From Syncephalastrum monosporum B8922 (taxonomy: Eukaryota > Mucoromycota > Mucoromycetes > Mucorales > Syncephalastraceae), in assembly GCA_000697355.1 (NCBI GenBank), contig JNEN01001230.1:310001-374000 (forward strand): 64,000 nucleotides of DNA. Direction: 5' to 3'. Both the position numbers and the translations under genes were made by a program. Of the stretch, positions 57,043-64,000 are shown piece after piece (position 1 is the stretch's first letter; each line of letters begins with the position of its first letter). Under the pieces are notes generated by a model. It searched no databases. It was not told the origin of the DNA and saw only the letters and a program-made list of their open reading frames with translations.

Positions 57043-59079
57043 TTAAAGCGCAAGATTTTCGTCTGCCCAGAGTTTAAAGGTCCTGTCAAAGCCGGACGAA
57101 GCAATAAACCGACCATCTAGTATGATCCATCAGTATATATCATAGTATTGTCCCCCTTTCTCCGCCTTACCATTGGCAATATCAACGCCCATCACCTTTC
57201 CTTCGTGTCCTTCCAGGTTCTTGATTAACCGGTAATCGTCACCTGACCAAATTTTGACGCATCCATCATAGCCGACGGTCGACAGGTACAAACCAGCATC
57301 CTTGCCAACGCCATCCGTGCGAACGTCCTTTTTGTATTTAACGTCAGAAACGAGCGACGAATGACCCGCGATGCTATAGATGCTGCGAAGCGTCCGCATG
57401 TCCCAGATTTTCACGGTATTGTCTGCGCTGGCCGTCGCCACATGATAACTGCATTGGAGAATACATAAGAACCAAGTAGGCATGCAAACGTACATGAACT
57501 TACCCATCGGGCGACCAGTCAATGCTCAGGATGTCTTTCGCGTGACCCTCCAGTGTCATTGCCGACCGGCCTGTTCGCGTATCCCAGACACGTCCTATTG
57601 CATCCAGACCGCTAAAGGGACGGATAGAGTATTCTACTTAGCCATATCATTTCATATAAGCATCGCGACTTACCCTGTAGCAACCAAGCTACCGTCGCAT
57701 TGGAAGCCGATACCAAACACTTCCTTGGAATGGCCCTCTTGCAGCAAGAGCTCCTCTTGTCGCTCGACATCCCAGAGCCGCCAGGTACCGTCAAAGGAGG
57801 CACTACCAAGGTATCGCCCAGAAGGGTGGAAAGCAATGCGAGCAACGCGCCGGGCATGTCCTTCCAGGGTGGCTAAGGGTGTCTCTCTACCATACCATCT
57901 CAGCATTACCATACTCACCTATTCCTTCTACTTACTTTTCCAAGCTCCATAAATGAATGAGAGCATCTGCACCGCCTGTGGCAAAATTCATGACGCTCTT
58001 CTCAAGGCCGATGGTTGCTTCGGGATGGAATGCAATACCACCGACACGATCAGTGTGGCCTTTGAAGGTCATGATAGTCTCGCACTTGGGTATGGACCAT
58101 AGCTTGCACGCACCAGACCAAGCGCCGGTCACGAGCATTGAGGAATCGGGCGTAAATACGCATTGTGCAATAGGTCTATCGTCTGCGATCTGAGACGCCC
58201 AGTTCGTGTATCCCTGGTAAAGTAAGAAACGTGTGGGTCAAAGTTCCTTCAGTACCAATGTTGGAAACTTACTGCAAGACGATCTCTCAACTCTTGTCGC
58301 TCTGCTTTCAGCTGAGGCAGCGGTATTTCCTGCTCTGCTCTCTGACGTTCGATTCTTTTCTTTGCACTACCCGAACGTAATGAATATCGTTTCCCTGGAC
58401 CGTTGAGGTAAGCTTACCGTGGTAAAGAGTAAGTTGTGATCCATTTTCGTGCTTCGAGTAGATGTTGACTACCCGGTGTAAAGAACTCTTCATCTTCGGC
58501 CTATATACTTTTGTTACTTCACGTGTTGGAGTACAAAGCGAGCTATACCTCTTCCTCACTCTCGCCTTCTGATTCTGAGCTGATCTCGTGTCCTTCTCTC
58601 ACGGACAGATGGTATCGGAGACGATCGCGACGATCGCCGGGCTAATCAACAAAAAGATGAGCTTTCCATTCCGACATGACGATGCAAGAGCTTACGCCTT
58701 CGCCAAAGAGACACTGCGGTTCACCAATTTCACGCAGTCTTTCTCGAACGCGTGCATCGTCGGTAGGCACGGCCAAGTTCCGTGCTCGTTTCCGTCGCTC
58801 GAATTCGTCGAGGATGTCTTTATCTGCTTGGCGCGATCGAATGGCGCTTTCGGACAAATCATAATCGGTATCTTCGACTACGACGAGGTGAGTGCAAGAA
58901 TGGAATCAACAATAAGAATGTGTACCCAGGGCCTCGAGATCAATGCCACCACTTGAAGGCGCGGGTGCAGGCGAGCCATCATCGAGCTTGACACGTTTCG
59001 CTTCCTGCTCCTCAAGGGAGCCAAAATGAACGCGAGGTTTGGACCGTAGCTTTGCAAGATCGCTTGGTGAGTCGGCCAT
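57043..59079 (-). CDS. PRP4: U4/U6 snRNP protein PRP4, WD40 repeats
   Basis: Core U4/U6 di-snRNP protein (human PRPF4), needed to build the spliceosome. Ten exons: 59079-58926, 58877-58696, 58641-58549, 58500-58418, 58366-58273, 58213-57936, 57886-57674, 57611-57504, 57448-57171, 57116-57043; 518 residues (human 521). N-terminal [13 protein letters not shown] (17-29), then the splicing-factor motif [20 protein letters not shown] (about 77-96), then seven WD repeats (about 215-518): [103 protein letters not shown], and the last [15 protein letters not shown]. Heavily split but every join keeps frame. Head-to-head with PMT4, 221 bp apart. Confidence 0.95.
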
Positions 59080-59300
59080 AGAAGAAAAAGAAATGAGAAG
59101 ACGACGAAAAAAGAAAAAAGCGGTTCCAAAGGCGGACTGAGCGCGCGCGCACACACACTCACACACACACACAACCACACCCCGCTGAGTCCAGAAGGTC
59201 CGCTGGCATTTTATATTGAGGCCCGGGTCGGTAGTCTTTCTGCAGCTTTGCACGCGCCTACACTTTCGTGTTGTCATCTACTGCTGACTGTGTCATTGCT
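59080..59300. promoter_or_regulatory. bidirectional promoter region, PRP4 / PMT4
   Basis: 221 bp between divergent start codons. Contains an alternating purine-pyrimidine (GC)n(AC)n run at 59141-59174, a sequence type that can form Z-DNA. Whether it affects either gene is unknown. Confidence 0.55.
59141..59174. repeat. (GC)5(AC)n dinucleotide repeat
   Basis: GCGCGCGCGC followed by an interrupted AC repeat between PRP4 and PMT4. Confidence 0.8.
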
Positions 59301-62144
59301 ATGGGCGACCCAAAGCTACGCCGCCGCCATGGCGACCCTAGTCATCCCAATGAGTCCTCGTCGACGTATGCAGACGAAAAGAAAAAAGTAATTCAATTCA
59401 TTCAACGCGTCTTTTGGCCTGGCCTGGCCTGGCCTTGCCTGTCTTTCGTCTACCATTACTCACACCATCCAGGAACTAGGCCCGGCTGGCCAACCTATTC
59501 CGTTTTCAGCCAAACACAAACCTGCCATGCTGCTCGTCACTGTGCTTGCGAGCATCACTACCTTTTATAAGATATGGTACCCCGCCGAAGTTGTGTAAGT
59601 AGGGAAAGAGCACTATGAAGCATAGGGATCTCATGTGTTATCCAGCTTTGACGAGGTCCATTTTGGCAAGTTTGCCGGTTTCTATCTGAAACGCACCTAT
59701 TACTTTGATGTCCATCCGCCTTTGGCCAAACTCATGCTCGCTGCGGCGGGCTATCTCCTCGGTTACGATGGCCATTATGACTTTGCTACCATCGGCGAAG
59801 ACTACATCAAGAACAACGTCCCCTACGTCGGTCTGCGTATTCTGCCTGCCACTCTGAATGTGTTCAACGTTGCCATCATCTACAATATCATGAAGCACTC
59901 CGGTTACTCTGTCTTGACATGTGCACTGACTGCTGCACTCTACGCCTTTGGTTTGTCACACATTGCACATTCAAAGCGGCTTCCCTAACCACTATCTACC
60001 TCTCTATAGATAACTCGATGGTTTCTCAAAATAGATTGATCATGCTAGATAGTATGTTGATATTCTATATGCTGCTGACTGTATACTTTTATATCCGCTT
60101 CCGCCAACACCGGCACCAGTAAGCTATCCTAGTAAGCAGGGAACAAGCAGCACTGAACTTTTCTGTAGACCTTTTACCGCTCCCTGGTGGACCTGGCTAA
60201 CAGCCACTGGCGTGGCTATGGCTTCTACGGTCAGGTAATAGGAAACTGAGAAATACTTGGACTTGGCTTATCTTTTGCTTTAGTGTGAAACTTGTCGGTC
60301 TTTTCGTTGTCGGATCGATCGGTGTCTGCGTACTCATTGATCTTTGGGCGCTGATGGACATTAACCGAGGTTTGAGCATGGTAAGCAGCTCATATGCAAT
60401 AAGAGCGATGACCAACATAGAAAACCTCATACGCATATTGTGTGACATAGAACCAATTCATGCGGCACTTTAATGCACGGGCGCTGTGCTTGATTGTCAT
60501 ACCCATCGGAATCTATCTGTTCTGGTTCTGGGTCCACTTTACTATTCTCGACCAATCCGGTCCAGGTGATACTTTCATGAGCGCCAAATTTCAGGAGACA
60601 TTGAAAAACAGCGCCATCAAGTTGAAGTCGCTCGGTAATAGCGCAGTATGAGATGGGAACGATGCATCGAGTTTTTCATACGTGTTATCCAGATATCCAC
60701 TATTATGATACTATAACCCTGCAGCACCGAGACACTGATGTCTTTTTGCATTCCCACAATCTTCGCTATCCGCTGCGTTACGATGATGGTCGCATCAGTA
60801 GTCAAGGTCAGCAGGTAACGGGCGTCAAAGAGAAGGATGAAAACTGCTACTGGCGTGTACTACCCACGAAGGAGGTCAAGGAAGATGAAAAGGTCAAGGT
60901 GAAGCACAACGATGTCATTCGCTTGGAGCATATCGGCACGAACACGATACTCTTGACGCATGATGTTGCATCGCCTTTGTTGTCCACCAACGAAGAAATC
61001 ACTACTACAGCCCCAGATACACGTTACAACGAGACGCGGTTCCGGGTCGTGCTTGATGATTATAATAACGGCAACACATGGGCCACCTGGATGAAGGGTG
61101 TCAAACTGATGCACATCAATACGAATGTGGCTTTATGGACCCGCGACGTGGCACTCCCAGACTGGGGTATGGGGCAGCAGGATGTCAATGGCAACAAAAA
61201 CGTCAAAGACAAGAGTAATTTTTGGATGGCCACCGAGATCAAAGGCCTCAATGGTAAGACTTTATCCGATTTCTTGTCGGCAAAGGCTCATAGCCCTTCA
61301 ATAGCAACTGAAATCAACATGAACAAGAAAAAGAACATCCGAAAGATGTGGTTCTTATCCAAGTTCTTTGAACTCCAAGGCCGTATGCTGAGTCACAATG
61401 CGGGTTTAACGAAACCTCATCCTTACCAGTCCACACCCATCACCTGGCCCTTTTTGATCCGCGGTATCTCCTATTGGTCCAAGGATGCCACACGAGAACA
61501 GATCTACATGACCGGTAATCTCTTTGGCTGGTGGCTATCTGTAGGTGGTGTCGCCGTCTATGCAGGCATTATGCTTGCCGATGTGCTGGCACGTCGACGC
61601 GGTCTGGAACCCATCGATGAACGTAAGTTTCTCTGCGAATATCTTTCGAGCTAGCGATTCACTGGGCCTATAGCCATCAGAAACCGTTTCATAACGTCCG
61701 CCGGGTTCTTTGTCATCCTATGGCTCTTCCATTATCTTCCTTTCTTCGCCATGGGTCGTGCCCTGTTTCTCCACCACTATCTCCCGGCACAAACGTGCAA
61801 CTACTTGCTTTTGGGCGCCGTATTCCAGTTCATGTTTATAGACGGTGTCGACTCACCCGTGTCTCGCATGGAGGGCACGAAGCCTGTGCACCATAAATTG
61901 GTGCGCATGAAATCCGTGCTTACTCAGGTGTCATGGGCTGCAGCAGCTGTCATCCTCATTGGCCAGATCGCTATGTTTATCTTTTTGTCCCCGTTGACCT
62001 ACGGTACACCAGGGATGGACGTAGCACAGGTTGTCCAACATAAGCTCTTGAACTCTTGGGATTTGCAATTTGGTAAGCTGATACAACGTTCTACTTAATG
62101 CTGCATGGCTGATGTCCACCTTCACCCTTTATGTAGCCAAATAA
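59301..62144 (+). CDS. PMT4: protein O-mannosyltransferase, PMT4/POMT1 type
   Basis: ER enzyme moving mannose from dolichyl-phosphate-mannose to Ser/Thr of secretory proteins. Exons: 59301-59387, 59473-59594, 59646-59950, 60010-60118, 60169-60234, 60284-60380, 60451-60634, 60693-61622, 61674-62072, 62137-62144; 768 residues (yeast Pmt4 762). PMT4-type first loop FDEVHFGKFAGFYLKRTYYFD with the catalytic Asp-Glu pair, then DVHPPLAKLML, SQNRLIMLDSMLIF, PWWTWLTATGVAMAS. MIR motifs lie at about 325-520 (HSHNLRYPLRYDDGR, RLEHIGTNTILLTHDVASP, WTRDVALPDWG). The last part has NLFGWWLSVGG, NYLPFF-like LFHYLPFFAMGRALFLHHYLPA and LTYG. The final exon codes only two residues plus stop (8 nt). PMT4 acts on membrane-anchored Ser/Thr-rich proteins; the gene at 49.6 kb is such a protein. 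Confidence 0.94.
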
Positions 62145-64000
62145 ATGCAAAGATATACTTACGATATCCAAACAAAGAATTAAAACGCTTCGAACTATCA
62201 ACTGGCTATTGATATCTGTGGGAAAAGCTGCTATCATGTCGTAATAGAAAATGTGTGCTTTTGCAGTATTTGACTCATGTACTACAATCTCTACAGACTC
62301 TTCAGCTTTACATTCGTTTGAGACACAAGTAAATCAGCATGGACACCGGCAGACGTATCAGAAGCTTTAGAGATCGAGTCCAATGATAAGGAGATGCGAA
62401 TCATGCGGCAATGGACCGGCCTTTTGCTCAAAGAAAGGTTTTGGAGCCACAAGAGTTGCACAAGAGAGGCACGGGGACAAACGTTTGCAAGGAATATGTA
62501 TGTAGCGGCGCAGCGTATCATGATGGGGAGGATGGCGAGAACGAGATATGAGGAGTGACGTACGAAGTATAATTGCTATATTTGCTTCACAGCACACACA
62601 TCTTTCTCACAGGCATCGGGAACGGCCGACAAGGGTGTATCAGATGGGCTAATGATTCAAGCGCCGTTTATTCTTCTACTATACGTACATACAGTAAACA
62701 TAGATTACTTCCATAGGTCTTCAGTGGTTTTTACTATGCACTGTGTGGGCACTGGTCCCCAATTACCTGTGCAGGAATAACCGATGAGGTCCAAAGAAAT
62801 TACTGGTAGCCAATACGCATTGGTATAGAAAAAACATGTTGATGATATCTGCATCGTTGTTGCTATTTTCGATGTATACACTCATTCTGTTACATGTAAC
62901 CTACGTACCGAATGCCAGCTTTCTGGATCTGTGCTTTGCGTTACTGCCGCCATACCAGAAAATCGACTTGTGCGTCTGTGCACATTGCTTAACGTAGAAA
63001 TTCTTGAAATCATGCATATCAAGTAATCAACCTATCGTTCGCAATTTTGAAAATGGATCTGATTCGATCGGAAGAAAAAAAAGCGTATTCTACGGAGGCT
63101 GTGCATTAGTACTTATTTCTTAGTTGCTTGGCATTGATGCCTGAAAGACCGGGTACAAATTGTTTGGTCTGCTGAGCCCCCCTCATCTTTTTGTACGCTT
63201 GTGTCTGGTTACTCCATGATACCCGAAAGAAGCAGCGCCACCATCATCACTGTTATTCCAAAATAAAAATAAAAAGTGATCACCGGCGAGCCCTCGTTCC
63301 TTTTCTTCTCGTCATTCCCCCTTCTCGGGTTTACCTTTCCTGGTTATTCCGCTTTCTCGCGATGGGTCATCCTACAAAAGCACGTGTAAATAAGACCGGG
63401 CAATGTGTTCTTAAATTCAATTGACCAGATGCAGCCGCATCAGGCTTCAAGGATACCTGAATATTATGTATGCGATCACAAAGATAAGAGCTTGTAGTCG
63501 CTCGCATCTTTCACAAAAGTATCCATATGGCCTCGTCTGTTCTTTATCTCTGAGTAAAAGTAGAACTTAGATAGTAGCACAGCCAAACACAGAGTTCTCT
63601 AGCCCCGCTCTTCACCCCGCACCATCTGTTGTGGAAGCTACGCCCTAAAAGCTGGGTGTATTGATGGTCTGGAAATGAGGCCTGGCAGATGTGTACTCGG
63701 TGAGCGTAAAGAATGAGTTGAGGGAATTGCCCGCGTGCCATATGATCAGGTACTAATGAAAAAGGAAAAAAGTGATCTGGATACATGAAGCGTATCAAAA
63801 GAAAACCAGGCCCATTTCTAGAACTAGAGTGATAATGAGAAAAGAAATAGTATATCAAATTGCCGAGCATGATGCACATTTTCTCGAACATATCATCGAA
63901 GATGCTAGATATTTGTTTGTTGTTATCGTGCCCAGTCTGATTGCAGGCACAGGAAAGTATGGGCGGCGAATGTTTGCGTCAATAGGCTAGAGCCGAATAT
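62145..64000. other. right edge, no recognised gene
   Basis: About 1.9 kb after PMT4. Several open frames (for example 63544-63891 minus, 63772-63990 plus, 62291-62597 minus) look like neither known proteins nor spliced exons. No RNA gene recognised. Confidence 0.35.

Noticed and set aside
40939..62144. a dedicated glycosylation gene cluster
   Set aside because: Two nucleotide-sugar transporters, PMT4 and a mucin-like gene occur here, but replication, splicing and repair genes lie between them, so co-location looks incidental.
63361..63423. short basic open frame starting at 63361
   Set aside because: About 20 codons, basic, no homology recalled and no splice partners found.
1..64000. transposon, LTR element or CRISPR array
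   Set aside because: No transposase, reverse transcriptase or integrase motifs, no long direct or inverted terminal repeats and no spaced repeat array were found by eye.

Overview
This is a gene-dense piece of nuclear DNA from a filamentous fungus, most likely an early-diverging one (Mucoromycota, Mucorales-like). The genes are eukaryotic and mostly split by short GT-AG introns (about 44 to 210 bp). The set mixes fungal genes (PMT4-type O-mannosyltransferase, PCL/PHO80-type cyclin, YEA4-type UDP-GlcNAc transporter, I9-type inhibitor) with genes absent or rare in yeasts (an HPS1-like BLOC-3 subunit, EAPP, cyclin Y-like, TBCA, MFAP1, dynamitin). The lineage call is inference from gene content; no rRNA or other marker is present. 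I see no mobile element, CRISPR array, tRNA or rRNA gene.

Layout. 0-5.3 kb: three minus-strand genes (tubulin cofactor A, CIA30/NDUFAF1 complex I assembly factor, HPS1-like). 7.2-20.7 kb: four plus-strand genes (UFD4/TRIP12 HECT ligase, dynamitin, sugar-porter MFS, PCL/PHO80-like cyclin). 23.4-28.1 kb: three minus-strand genes (MFS_1-like transporter, alanine:glyoxylate aminotransferase, rhodanese-methyltransferase). 28.6-33.3 kb: 1-Cys peroxiredoxin, a SIM-SWIM-RING protein, a membrane-anchored FKBP and a small Gln-rich protein. 34.5-37.8 kb: RAD21-like kleisin, secreted I9 inhibitor, SRPBCC/START-like membrane protein. 39.5-47.9 kb: PP2A leucine carboxyl methyltransferase, YEA4/SLC35B4 transporter, EAPP, MCM10, cyclin Y-like. 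49.6-55.0 kb: Asn/Ser/Thr-rich membrane glycoprotein, APE1-type endonuclease, MFAP1, UDP-galactose transporter. 56.1-62.1 kb: ribosomal protein L31, U4/U6 snRNP protein PRP4, PMT4.

The genes do not form one pathway cluster; this is ordinary housekeeping chromosome. Some themes recur: splicing (MFAP1, PRP4), replication and chromosomes (MCM10, RAD21), ubiquitin (UFD4, SIM-SWIM-RING), and secretory glycosylation (two nucleotide-sugar transporters, PMT4 and a likely O-glycosylated client). Several neighbours are head-to-head with very short shared promoters (69 bp between APE1 and MFAP1; 120 bp between YEA4 and EAPP; 221 bp between PRP4 and PMT4), and RAD21 and the I9 inhibitor end 45 bp apart. 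The gene models below were spliced by hand using reading frame, splice consensus and remembered family alignment. Internal exons of conserved genes are firm; some first exons and one cyclin junction are not.

Most notable: a protein combining a SUMO-interaction-like motif with SWIM and RING zinc fingers, an HPS1-like gene in a fungus, two GC-AG introns, several micro-exons (8, 11, 17 and 20 nt), and a nested hairpin near 21.8 kb.
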